A DNA stretch of 64,000 bases from Sporolactobacillus shoreicorticis (GTDB taxonomy: Bacteria > Bacillota > Bacilli > Bacillales > Sporolactobacillaceae). Within the stretch, counting starts at the first letter, position 1. Every line of letters starts with the position of its first letter. Below are positions 8,463-16,487 of this stretch, piece after piece. The translations under genes were made by a program, and so were the position numbers. The notes beneath the pieces are model-generated. The model saw only the letters and a list, made by a program, of their open reading frames with translations, made no database searches and was not told the origin of the DNA. The stretch covers positions 185,105-249,104 of the forward strand of contig NZ_JAMXWM010000004.1 in NCBI RefSeq assembly GCF_024125445.1, given 5' to 3'.

Positions 8463-9815
8463 TTAAAGCGACGCCCAGAAGTTTTGAAGCACGAGAACAG
8501 AGAGTACATATCCGAGAATGATATTGACGACTGCTCCTGTACTGAATGCGGCGAACGGCCGCCAACCGAATGATGTCAATTCCTTGAAGCGTGTTGTCAA
8601 TCCGATTGACAGGAATGTAAAGGTAAACGCCCAAGTTCTAAATTCCTTAATTGGAGCGATCACGTCTGTATTGATCACTGCACGACCGGATGCAGAGTTT
8701 GCGGCGATAAAGATTGTCAATAGAATTGATGCGGCAAAGAAGCCAATGATAAATTTGGGAAAACGATGCCAGATTTCTGAAGCGTCTGCCTTCGTTCCTG
8801 ATTTTTTGTTTTCCCAGAATGTGATCGAAATGAATGCAAGAATGAATGCCCAAACGCCGATAAAAATATCGCGGCCGATTACTTTAATCAACGTGAAAGA
8901 ATTCAGCGCATGATCACCAAATGAACTGGCTGCTGTTACACCTGCTGCGTCTGCAAATTCGGAAGTGCCAATCCATGCCCCTGCCGGACCTGCCGGAATG
9001 CCAAGCAACTTGATGAGGAAGGTGAGCAGGAAAATCGCAGCAACTGCCCAAATGACGACGAGTGATATAGAAATCGAGACATGTTCTTTTTTCGCTTTGA
9101 TCGCACCGCCGACAGCAATCGCCGCGGATACTCCGCAGACAGAACCGCCAACGCCAAGTGTCGCGGCAAAATGTTTGTCAAGGCCAAACCAGCGAGTGCC
9201 GGCAAAATAGATGACGAAGAACGTGATGACTGCGATTACGGTGGCCTGAAGGAAGGCGACAGGTCCTGCTTGAATGATTAATGTAAACGGAAGTGTTGCG
9301 CCAAGAAGGACGATGCCGACTTTAACATAGAGTTCAGTACGTAATGCGGAGGAAAACCATCCGGACAGGGGAATGAGGTTTCCGGCAATCAGCCCAATGG
9401 CGAGAGCGACGATCGGTGCTTCGAGGTTATATTGCTGTGCCCATCCCCAGGAGCTGAAAATGTTAATCGCGACGCTGATAATGAATAATAGCGTGAAACC
9501 TGCTGCAAACTGACCTACTTTGATACGAAGAAACGCTGCCGTGATCGAGAACAGGATGAGATAAGTTACAAATAATAAAATAGTGGATCCTGCATGTGAA
9601 GACAACGCACCTCCCAACGTCTGGAAATCAGTCCATCTCGGAATCTGTGCGGTCAGTACCTTTATTGAATGGCCCGTCGTCCAAAATAGAATTCCTGTCA
9701 GAACGAGAAATAAACCAATCCATACCGCCCACCAGTCTTCTTTTCTGATCAGCTCAAACCAGCCGCTTTTTCTTACGGTATTCGAATTGTCTTCAGATGT
9801 TAAGTCGATTGACAT
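8463..9815 (-). CDS. YeiH-family putative sulfate exporter
   Basis: Membrane protein of 450 residues in the YeiH/UPF0324 family (PF03601), annotated in databases as putative sulfate exporters although the substrate is not firmly established. About ten hydrophobic segments are visible. The diagnostic core is FAATLGVGGSVCGVSAAIAV followed by GGAIKAKKEHVSISISL in the middle, with GLTTRFKELTSFGWRP near the C-terminus. ATG 9815 is preferred (AAAGGGGG 9 bases upstream) over an in-frame TTG at 9821. A SAM riboswitch lies about 150 bases upstream on the same strand. Expression should therefore rise when S-adenosylmethionine is low, which suggests a role in sulfur or methionine supply rather than general sulfate export. 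Confidence 0.85.
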   Translation of the reverse strand: MSIDLTSEDNSNTVRKSGWFELIRKEDWWAVWIGLFLVLTGILFWTTGHSIKVLTAQIPRWTDFQTLGGALSSHAGSTILLFVTYLILFSITAAFLRIKVGQFAAGFTLLFIISVAINIFSSWGWAQQYNLEAPIVALAIGLIAGNLIPLSGWFSSALRTELYVKVGIVLLGATLPFTLIIQAGPVAFLQATVIAVITFFVIYFAGTRWFGLDKHFAATLGVGGSVCGVSAAIAVGGAIKAKKEHVSISISLVVIWAVAAIFLLTFLIKLLGIPAGPAGAWIGTSEFADAAGVTAASSFGDHALNSFTLIKVIGRDIFIGVWAFILAFISITFWENKKSGTKADASEIWHRFPKFIIGFFAASILLTIFIAANSASGRAVINTDVIAPIKEFRTWAFTFTFLSIGLTTRFKELTSFGWRPFAAFSTGAVVNIILGYVLSVLVLQNFWASL

Positions 9816-9963
9816 GGTCAAATGCCCCCTTTAAATTGGTCACAATACTAAGCAACAGGTACCATTCGTTTTAATAGACTCTTATCTCATAAACGGTTGA
9901 CGGTTACATGCAGCAGTTCATTGTACGTTGTTTCATTACGGTCACCTCGTTTTTCCGGTTGTG

Positions 9964-10122
9964 CAAAAAAAGCCTCATTCTGAAAGAAAGGGCTTGGCAC
10001 TTAGAACCTCTTCCTTATCTTTCAGGGAAAACCTGTTGGATTTGGCACCTGTACTTTATGTAATATAAAGTGGTTGCCGGGCTTCATCGGGCCAATTCCC
10101 TCCGCCTCTCTTGATAAGAGTC
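9964..10122 (-). ncRNA. SAM-I (S-box) riboswitch with terminator
   Basis: Read on the minus strand it starts with CTTATCAAGAGAGGCGGAGG, continues GGCCCGATGAAGCCCGGCAACC and AGGTGCCAAATCCAACAGG, and closes P1 with GAAAGATAAGG. This is the S-box consensus. Downstream an AAGCCC/GGGCTT-type stem followed by a seven-T run (around 9965-9996) forms the expression platform. Established behaviour: SAM binding favours the terminator. It controls the YeiH-family gene that starts at 9815. The plus strand here also holds the upstream region of sulfite reductase. Confidence 0.93.
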
Positions 10123-10235
10123 AATTAAATTGTTAATATCCTATCATGTTACTCGGAATAAAACAATCACAAATAATTAATTTTTTTAGTGATATGGAAA
10201 AAAGCATCTAAATACCTATAATCCGATAAGATATA

Positions 10236-10264
10236 TTGACAATGAACGGTCAAAATTCTAGAAT
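10236..10264 (+). promoter_or_regulatory. sigma-A promoter for the sulfite reductase operon
   Basis: TTGACA (10236-10241), a 17-base spacer and TAGAAT (10259-10264). The predicted transcript has a leader of about 210 bases before the TTG start at 10484. The leader contains a short CTGCC/GGCAG hairpin near 10304-10318 and an A/T-rich hairpin with T-run near 10420-10447. I could not match it to a known riboswitch or T-box. Confidence 0.55.
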
Positions 10265-10483
10265 GAATGAAATTAACAATTATCTAAAGTGGTTAAGAAA
10301 CTGCCTTGTTGATGGCAGCTGTATCTTGCAATCTACGAAATAAGTAAACTGTTACAAGCAAAATGGAAGCCGAGTTTGGAAAACAGGGATAAAATCTTGA
10401 TCTTTGCAAGGTATTTCCTCAATTCCAAATTGAAAAATTTTTTTGTTTAGGCGATTAAAAATTGTTTGAGAGGGGGACGTATT

Positions 10484-12103
10484 TTGAGTTATGAAAAGGT
10501 GTGGGCAGACAATCAAAAACTAAATAAGAATGAAATAAGTAAGCTTAAAAAAGACGGATTGACCATTTTCGATGATATTCCGCACTACGCGAAAGCCGGC
10601 TTTGAATCGATTCCGAAAGATCAGTACATGTATTTTAAATATGCTGGTTTAACGGTGCAGAAGCCTCAGGACAAAGGACTTTTCATGCTGCGCGTCAAAG
10701 TTCCAACCGGTATATTGAGCGATGAGCAGGCGGTGACACTTGCGAAAATCGGACACGATTACGGTCGGGATGTTTTGGATATTACAACACGACAGTCGAT
10801 CCAGTTTCACTGGGTACCGCTTGAAAAATTAACGGAAATTTTTGATCGATTGAAAAAGGTCGATTTGACAACGAGTGAAGCCGAAGGGGACGCACCCAGA
10901 AATGTAGTCGGCAATCCATTGGCCGGTATTGATCCGAATGAACTGTTTGATACACGGCCGGTTGTGGAAGAAATCTATCGATTTTTTCAGGATAATCCTG
11001 ATTTTTCTAATCTACCGAGGAAATATAAAATATCGGTCAATGCAAATATCTTTAATGCCGGGCAGGCTGAAATCAATGACCTCGCATTTACACCCGCAAC
11101 CAAAGTGATTGATGGGCAGAAGCGGTTAGGGTTTAATGTTAAAGTTGGCGGCGGCCTTGCGGCAAAACCTTATCTTGCCGATGCGTTAAATGTTTTTGTC
11201 GTGCCGGATCAGGTAATTAAAGTTGCGGAAGCGGTAACGACAATTTATCGGGATTTCGGCTACCGAAAGAGCAGGGCCCGCGCGCGGCTTAAATATTTGG
11301 TTGCGGACTGGGGAATCAGTAAGTTTGAAGAAAAGGTTTTGGAACTGACAGGACCGCTACCCGCAGCGGGTCATGACGAGATCAGTGGATGGAACGGCGG
11401 CTTCTTTTTTGGCGCCCATCCGCAAAAGCAGAAGGGCTTGAATTATATTGGAATCAGTGTTCCCGTCGGACGTATCCATTCAGATGACTTTCTTAGAATT
11501 GCAGAACTTGCGCGAACATATGGAAATGGAGAACTGAGGACGGTAAGCTCTCAGAATTTGATTATCCCCAATATACCGGATCAGGTACTGGATGAATTAC
11601 TGACAGACAATATTTTCAAAAAATTTCCTATTCATCCGGCACACTTCACCGGCTACGCAATGGCCTGTACTGGTGATGAATTCTGTAATAAGGCATTGAC
11701 GAACACCAAGGACAGAATGGAAGAGATCGCCGCTCGGCTCGATAGAGAAGTTGATCTGGATGTTCCGGTGCGCATTTACATGGTGGGGTGCACCAATTCG
11801 TGCGGTCAGCGTCAAATTGCCGATATCGGCATTCAAGGTCTTAAGCTGAGAGCAGAGAATAATCAACTCGTTGACGCTTATGAGCTATTTGTAGGGGGCA
11901 CGCTCATTGGAGGCGGTCATTTCAATGAACGTCTGAAGGGAAGAATCAGAGCATCGGTGATTTCCGACGTGCTTAAGGAATTTCTTATTTATTTTAAGAA
12001 TGAAAAAGAAAAAGGGGAAACATTCTTTGAATTTAAAAACAGGTTGGGGACAGAAAAATTGCAGGTTGTTCTTGATGCTATTCTGGAAAACTTCGACAAT
12101 TGA
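10484..12103 (+). CDS. sulfite reductase, siroheme/4Fe-4S hemoprotein (ferredoxin type)
   Basis: A 539-residue enzyme of the nitrite/sulfite reductase family, six-electron reduction of sulfite to sulfide in the cytoplasm. Two ferredoxin-like half domains are visible (LRVKVPTGILSDEQ and NYIGISVPVGRIHSDD). The cluster/siroheme cysteines occur as C-x5-C (C395, C401 in ACTGDEFC) and C-x3-C (C436, C440 in GCTNSCGQ). Substrate-anion residues lie in TTRQSIQFHW. TTG 10484 is chosen because AGGGGG ends 7 bases upstream; a TTG at 10466 precedes that site. Siroheme genes follow directly, which favours assimilatory sulfite reduction. No CysJ flavoprotein is adjacent, so the electron donor is probably ferredoxin. 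Nitrite as substrate cannot be fully excluded. Confidence 0.88.
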   Translation: MSYEKVWADNQKLNKNEISKLKKDGLTIFDDIPHYAKAGFESIPKDQYMYFKYAGLTVQKPQDKGLFMLRVKVPTGILSDEQAVTLAKIGHDYGRDVLDITTRQSIQFHWVPLEKLTEIFDRLKKVDLTTSEAEGDAPRNVVGNPLAGIDPNELFDTRPVVEEIYRFFQDNPDFSNLPRKYKISVNANIFNAGQAEINDLAFTPATKVIDGQKRLGFNVKVGGGLAAKPYLADALNVFVVPDQVIKVAEAVTTIYRDFGYRKSRARARLKYLVADWGISKFEEKVLELTGPLPAAGHDEISGWNGGFFFGAHPQKQKGLNYIGISVPVGRIHSDDFLRIAELARTYGNGELRTVSSQNLIIPNIPDQVLDELLTDNIFKKFPIHPAHFTGYAMACTGDEFCNKALTNTKDRMEEIAARLDREVDLDVPVRIYMVGCTNSCGQRQIADIGIQGLKLRAENNQLVDAYELFVGGTLIGGGHFNERLKGRIRASVISDVLKEFLIYFKNEKEKGETFFEFKNRLGTEKLQVVLDAILENFDN

Positions 12104-12124
12104 TAAGGGATGTGTGAAAAGACG

Positions 12125-12343
12125 ATGAAGTTATTTCGTTTTATTGTGTCTACGGAGGAAGGTGAACTTCCGGTTATTGCCGCTGCGGAAAGTGAGGAAG
12201 CGGCTTTGCAGGTGGTAGATCAGGAAATTCAGCATAATCTGTTGATTCAGCCGAAAATCAGAGATGTCGTCTTAATCGAGAAGAAAGGCATTAAAAAAAG
12301 TGGAGCCGGTTATTTGATCCAGCCCCGGAAATCTTATGAGTAG
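12125..12343 (+). CDS. DUF3906 family small protein
   Basis: A 72-residue soluble protein beginning MKLFRFIVSTEEGELPVIAA and ending in KKSGAGYLI. It matches the pattern of DUF3906 proteins, which are uncharacterised and found in Bacillales. ATG 12125 gives the family-like N-terminus; an ATG at 12110 is in frame but overlaps the AAGGGA site. It sits between sulfite reductase and sumT with gaps of about 20 and 12 bases, so a role in sulfite reductase or siroheme metabolism is plausible by association only. Confidence 0.7.
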   Translation: MKLFRFIVSTEEGELPVIAAAESEEAALQVVDQEIQHNLLIQPKIRDVVLIEKKGIKKSGAGYLIQPRKSYE

Positions 12344-12355
12344 GGGGTGCGCGGC

Positions 12356-13117
12356 ATGGGAAAAGTTTACCTCGTCGGAGCGGGACCGGGAGATCCGGGA
12401 CTGATAACAGTCAAGGGATTGCGGATTCTTCGGACTGCGGATGTGATTCTCTATGACAGGCTGGTCAATAAAGATCTGCTCAGGGAAGCGAAACGAAATG
12501 CCACACTGATTTATTGCGGGAAGAAACCTCATGCGCACCCATTGAATCAGCGCGCGATCAATCGACTGCTTGTGAATTATGCGAATGAATATTCCATTGT
12601 TGTGCGGTTAAAAGGGGGGGATCCCTTTACTTTCGGGCGCGGCGGAGAAGAGGCAGCCGAACTGGTTAAAGAGCAGATTGATTTTGAAATTGTGCCTGGA
12701 ATTACGGCGGGGATTGCCGCACCGGCTTATGCAGGTATTCCAGTTACGCACCGAGGCTATGCGGGTTCGGTCGCTTTTTTGACCGGTCATAGCAAAGTCG
12801 GCAATAAGAGTGTAGCGCAATGGTCTGTGTTAGCGTCAGCGGCTGATACGTTGGCGATCTATATGGGTGTGTCCGCCTTGCCTCATCTTGTTTCCGGGCT
12901 GATAGCCGGTGGCAGAAGTCCGTCTACACCAACAGCGCTTATTGAATGGGCGACGACGGAGCATCAACGCACATTTACCGCGCCTTTGTGTGATCTATGT
13001 GAATTAGCTGAGCAGGCGCATATTTGCAATCCATCCATGATCATTGTCGGTGAGGTTGTGAGGCTCAGGGAGCAATTGAAGTGGTTTGAAAACCAAAGGT
13101 GCGGCAAAACAAGCTAA
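12356..13117 (+). CDS. sumT: uroporphyrinogen-III C-methyltransferase
   Basis: SAM-dependent enzyme of 253 residues that methylates uroporphyrinogen III at C2 and C7 to precorrin-2, the branch point to siroheme. N-terminal VYLVGAGPGDPGLIT (residues 4-18) is the SAM/porphyrin loop; further motifs are VVRLKGGDPFTFGRGGEE and VPGITAGIAAPAYAGIPVTHR. ATG 12356 has AGGGGG 8 bases upstream; a GTG at 12347 overlaps that site. It is fused to neither CysG-type dehydrogenase nor HemD, since those functions are separate genes downstream (sirC and hemD). Confidence 0.95.
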   Translation: MGKVYLVGAGPGDPGLITVKGLRILRTADVILYDRLVNKDLLREAKRNATLIYCGKKPHAHPLNQRAINRLLVNYANEYSIVVRLKGGDPFTFGRGGEEAAELVKEQIDFEIVPGITAGIAAPAYAGIPVTHRGYAGSVAFLTGHSKVGNKSVAQWSVLASAADTLAIYMGVSALPHLVSGLIAGGRSPSTPTALIEWATTEHQRTFTAPLCDLCELAEQAHICNPSMIIVGEVVRLREQLKWFENQRCGKTS

Positions 13118-13130
13118 GGGAGGTCTTCCG

Positions 13131-13880
13131 ATGCAGGCAATTATGTATGTTGCCCATGGTTCACGAGTTGCTGAGGGTGTCCATCAAGTGAATCAATTTC
13201 TTGAGAAATGTATGGATCAGATCAATGTGCCTATTCAGAAAATAAGCTACCTTGAACTTGTCAGACCGACGATTCTTGAAGGAATCAGTCACTGCGTTGA
13301 TCTTGGAGCAGATTGCATTGTTGTTCAGCCGATCCTCCTTCTGTCGGCGGGGCATGACAAACGGGATATTCCCGGTATCATTGACAAGGCAAGGAAAATA
13401 TTTCCCAATGTCCGATTTATCTATGGACAGCCGTTTGGCGTAGACAGCTGTATTATTGATATTCTGTTCGAACGACTCCGTGAACAGCAAACTGGTTCGG
13501 AACGAGTCGAAGATGTCTTGGTCGTTGGCAGAGGATCAAGTTACCCAGAAATACCGCAAGCTTTTGCTCAAATTCGTTCCATGTTGATGAAACGGGGCAT
13601 CCATCATGTTTCTGTATGCTATATGGCGGCTGCCCGGCCTCTGTTAAAAGAAGGGCTCGAACAAGCATCGAAGCACCTGTCGGGTAAACTGTACATTTTA
13701 CCTTACCTGCTATTTTCGGGAATTCTGATGAAGTCCATGAAAAGGATCATAGCTGCCAAAGACAATCGATCTTCTCTAGTGCTTTGTCGATCGATAGGCT
13801 ACCATCCGCTGCTGATCCGATTGCTCAAGAAAAGAATTGAGGAGTCGATGTCTTATGATCGATTACCCACTCAATCTTGA
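13131..13880 (+). CDS. sirB: sirohydrochlorin ferrochelatase
   Basis: CbiX/SirB-type chelatase of 249 residues that inserts iron into sirohydrochlorin to give siroheme. The N-terminus MQAIMYVAHGSRVAEG contains the metal-binding histidine of the HGS motif. A second half with VLVVGRGSSYPE and a third conserved region PYLLFSGILMKSM follow, as in two-lobed SirB. AAGGGAGG lies 7 bases before ATG 13131. It starts 13 bases after sumT and its end overlaps the start of sirC by 26 bases. Confidence 0.9.
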   Translation: MQAIMYVAHGSRVAEGVHQVNQFLEKCMDQINVPIQKISYLELVRPTILEGISHCVDLGADCIVVQPILLLSAGHDKRDIPGIIDKARKIFPNVRFIYGQPFGVDSCIIDILFERLREQQTGSERVEDVLVVGRGSSYPEIPQAFAQIRSMLMKRGIHHVSVCYMAAARPLLKEGLEQASKHLSGKLYILPYLLFSGILMKSMKRIIAAKDNRSSLVLCRSIGYHPLLIRLLKKRIEESMSYDRLPTQS

Positions 13881-14493
13881 TCTTGACGGAAGGGTTGCGG
13901 TTGTCATCGGTGGAGGACGCATTGCGACACGTAAAATCCGCTCGTTAATCCGGTGTCACGCCAAGGTGACCGTCATTTGTGAGCAAGCATCTCATCAGAT
14001 TCAGGAGTGGTCGGAGCATAATGATGTCATCTGGATAAGGAGAAATTGGAGAAGTGGAGACACTGATCATGCATTCTTGACAATCGTAGCAACGAATAAC
14101 GAGAGTGTGAATACTGAGATTGCTCGATCTGCAGGTCCGAATCAGTTAATTTGTGTCGCGGGAAAGACAGCCCTTGGAAATTTTTCCGTACCGGCCGTAA
14201 CTCGTCGCGGTCGCCTGACTGTTGCTGTGGCAACAGGTGGAGCAAGTCCTCTTTATGCAAAAAAGCTGCGCGACCAGATCGCCTGTAATCTCGATGAAGA
14301 TCTTGAAGACTATCTGGACTTTCTCTATGTATTTAGACAAGAGATCATAAAAAAGGGCTTGAGCTCGGAGCTTAAAGAGGCGTATCTTAAAAGTATACTT
14401 CAACCAAAATATCATGACAGAAATAATCAAGATGAATTAATGAAAGCTATGAATCAGTGGACTCGAAATCAAGCATCTGAAACACAAAGCTAG
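13855..14493 (+). CDS. sirC: precorrin-2 dehydrogenase
   Basis: NAD-dependent dehydrogenase of 212 residues that oxidises precorrin-2 to sirohydrochlorin. It begins with the expected Rossmann region YPLNLDLDGRVAVVIGGGRI followed by ATRKI (residues 3-27) and has NFSVPAVTRRGRLTVAVATGGASPLYAKKLR in the middle. Start ATG 13855 has GGAG 10 bases upstream and lies inside the 3' end of sirB, which suggests coupled translation. The length matches stand-alone SirC/YlnF proteins. With sumT and sirB this completes siroheme synthesis from uroporphyrinogen III. Confidence 0.92.
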   Translation: MIDYPLNLDLDGRVAVVIGGGRIATRKIRSLIRCHAKVTVICEQASHQIQEWSEHNDVIWIRRNWRSGDTDHAFLTIVATNNESVNTEIARSAGPNQLICVAGKTALGNFSVPAVTRRGRLTVAVATGGASPLYAKKLRDQIACNLDEDLEDYLDFLYVFRQEIIKKGLSSELKEAYLKSILQPKYHDRNNQDELMKAMNQWTRNQASETQS

Positions 14494-14658
14494 GTATAAA
14501 TGTGGATGAAGACGCCAACAGGGAACCGTTGTCTTTTCTGGAAATAATGAAAGGCCGGACGGTACTTCTTTCGAATAAAGGTGTCAATAGATACATGGTT
14601 TTCGCCGATTAACAGATGCCGTTTTTAAACAGCTTGGCGAAAAGAGAGGAATAATGTA

Positions 14659-15567
14659 ATGAGAACGATCCTTGTCGGATCAAGAAAAAGCAAACTTGCA
14701 TTAGCGCAGACCTATGAAGTGATCGATGCGCTGCTTCGAATAGAGGATCACTTTGATTTTTCAATCGTGCATCTTTTGACGAAAGGTGACCGAATGAAAA
14801 ATGTTCCGCTCTCTAACTTAGGTGGTAAAGGGGTGTTTGTTAAGGAAATCGAGCGCGCGCTTCTAGATGGAAAAATTGATCTTGCTGTCCATAGCATGAA
14901 AGACATGCCTACTGTATTGCCCGATGGATTGGAAATTATATCTGTTCCGAAAAGAGCGGATGCACGTGATGTTTTGATCTCACGAACGGGTGCGTCGCTC
15001 AATCAGTTGTCTCCGGGAACGGTCATTGGTACGGGAAGTTTGCGAAGGGCAGCGCAGATCCTTCATGTGCGGCCGGACATAAAGATCAGACACTTGCGCG
15101 GTAATGTCGATACACGCTTGAAACGACTTGCGAACGGAGATTTCGACGCGATCATACTTGCTGCCGCGGGGCTGCAGCGACTCGGCCTTTCTTATCAGGA
15201 CAAGCTTCTTCCCCTGTCTGTGATGCTGCCGGCAGCGGGTCAAGGTGCACTCGCGGTTGAATGTCGTTCAGCGGATACTGAATTGAAAACATTGCTGAGA
15301 AAAATCAATGATGATGATACGGAACGTACGGTTCGCGCCGAACGTGCTTTTCAACAAAAATTGAACGGCAGTTGCCGGGTGCCGATCGCGGCCTTCTGCA
15401 AACGGCTAAACGATACGACGCTTCAAATGAACGGACTTGTCTCTTCGATCGATGGGCGACAGGTTTTGAAAACAGATCGAACTGGAGAAAATCCGGAAGA
15501 ACTTGGTTTACTTGCCGCGAAGGATCTTCTTAGACAGGGTGCCGCTGAGATTCTTGAGGGTCTGTAG
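14659..15567 (+). CDS. hemC: hydroxymethylbilane synthase (porphobilinogen deaminase)
   Basis: A 302-residue enzyme that joins four porphobilinogens into hydroxymethylbilane. Seen motifs are GSRKSKLALAQT at the N-terminus, LLTKGDRM, LGGKGVFVKEIE, HSMKDMPT, GTGSLRRAAQ and the dipyrromethane-cofactor cysteine C239 in LNGSCRVPIAAF. GAGAGGA lies about 10 bases upstream of ATG 14659. A 165-base gap separates it from sirC; it holds a weak 36-codon GTG frame without a ribosome binding site and possibly its own promoter, but no clear element. Confidence 0.96.
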   Translation: MRTILVGSRKSKLALAQTYEVIDALLRIEDHFDFSIVHLLTKGDRMKNVPLSNLGGKGVFVKEIERALLDGKIDLAVHSMKDMPTVLPDGLEIISVPKRADARDVLISRTGASLNQLSPGTVIGTGSLRRAAQILHVRPDIKIRHLRGNVDTRLKRLANGDFDAIILAAAGLQRLGLSYQDKLLPLSVMLPAAGQGALAVECRSADTELKTLLRKINDDDTERTVRAERAFQQKLNGSCRVPIAAFCKRLNDTTLQMNGLVSSIDGRQVLKTDRTGENPEELGLLAAKDLLRQGAAEILEGL

Positions 15568-15580
15568 GAGGCGGCGATGA

Positions 15581-16345
15581 ATGATTTCTTCTCTAGAGGG
15601 ACGACGCATACTGATTACACGCCAAGCTGAGCAAGCGGCCTCTATGTGTGCTTTTATTCATCAATTAGGCGGAATACCGATTTGTGTTCCGGTCATTTGT
15701 TTTAAATCTGTTGCACTTTCTTGCTCCGAACAGTCGGCGCTGCGTGCACAGATTCGACAGGCCGGTTGGATCATTTTTACCAGCCGCAACAGCATTGATT
15801 TTCTGATCGAATACCGATATATGTCGGATTTATTAAAGAAAAAGAAAATCGCGACTGTCGGAATACAGACCGCACATCGATTAGAAGAAATAGGATTACA
15901 TGCCGATATTGTCTCTCGGACCTTTAATGTAGAGATGCTGGTCAGAACCTTTCGGGAACGAGAGATTCATGAAGAAACAATTGTAATTCCGCACGGATCA
16001 CTAGCCAACATGTCCCGATTCAATGAATTAAGGCTGATCGGCATGCAAGTATATGAGTCTACTATTTATGAAACGATACCCGACTGGCAGGAAAAAGAGC
16101 GACTGGCAGAAGTTGTCAAATCGGGAAGCCTTGACGCGCTGACGTTTGCCAGTCCATCCGCTGTTCGCTTTTTTACTGAAATGCTGGATGAACACCTTTG
16201 GCGCCAAGTTCTGGGCAGCAGTACCGTCGTTTCAATCGGGGACATAACCGCTCAGACGCTGACAAATTTGGGGTATCCGCCCGATGTGATTCCCGATCGC
16301 TACACAGCGATGGATATGATCAGGGCTCTGGAAAGGTATTATTAG
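15581..16345 (+). CDS. hemD: uroporphyrinogen-III synthase
   Basis: A 254-residue enzyme that cyclises hydroxymethylbilane to uroporphyrinogen III. It begins LEGRRILITRQAEQAASM and shows WIIFTSRNSIDFL and the C-terminal LDALTFASPSAVRFF and VSIGDITAQTLTNLGYPPDV, typical of this poorly conserved family. It follows hemC by 13 bases, with GGAGGCGG before the ATG. A CTTGGC/GCCAAG hairpin at 16350-16364 lacks a T-run. Its product feeds SumT encoded upstream. Confidence 0.92.
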   Translation: MISSLEGRRILITRQAEQAASMCAFIHQLGGIPICVPVICFKSVALSCSEQSALRAQIRQAGWIIFTSRNSIDFLIEYRYMSDLLKKKKIATVGIQTAHRLEEIGLHADIVSRTFNVEMLVRTFREREIHEETIVIPHGSLANMSRFNELRLIGMQVYESTIYETIPDWQEKERLAEVVKSGSLDALTFASPSAVRFFTEMLDEHLWRQVLGSSTVVSIGDITAQTLTNLGYPPDVIPDRYTAMDMIRALERYY

Positions 16346-16487
16346 AAAACTTGGCTTCGCCAAGCCGCCGTCGCACTTACACTAAATTCCTCTAAATCTT
16401 TATACTTTCTTAATTTATGTAAAAAAGAAAATCGTTAATTAATCGGTGTGGCAGGCATTGGAAGTTCATTTAATAAAAGGAAAAGTG

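Noticed and set aside
10265..10483. T-box or other riboswitch before sulfite reductase
   Set aside because: No T-box AGGGTGGNACCGCG-like element or specifier stem, and no S-box, FMN or cobalamin consensus.
14500..14613. A 36-codon GTG frame between sirC and hemC
   Set aside because: No ribosome binding site, no recognisable product and no amino-acid run that would suggest a leader peptide.
16350..16364. CTTGGC/GCCAAG hairpin after hemD
   Set aside because: No following T-run, so I did not call it a terminator.
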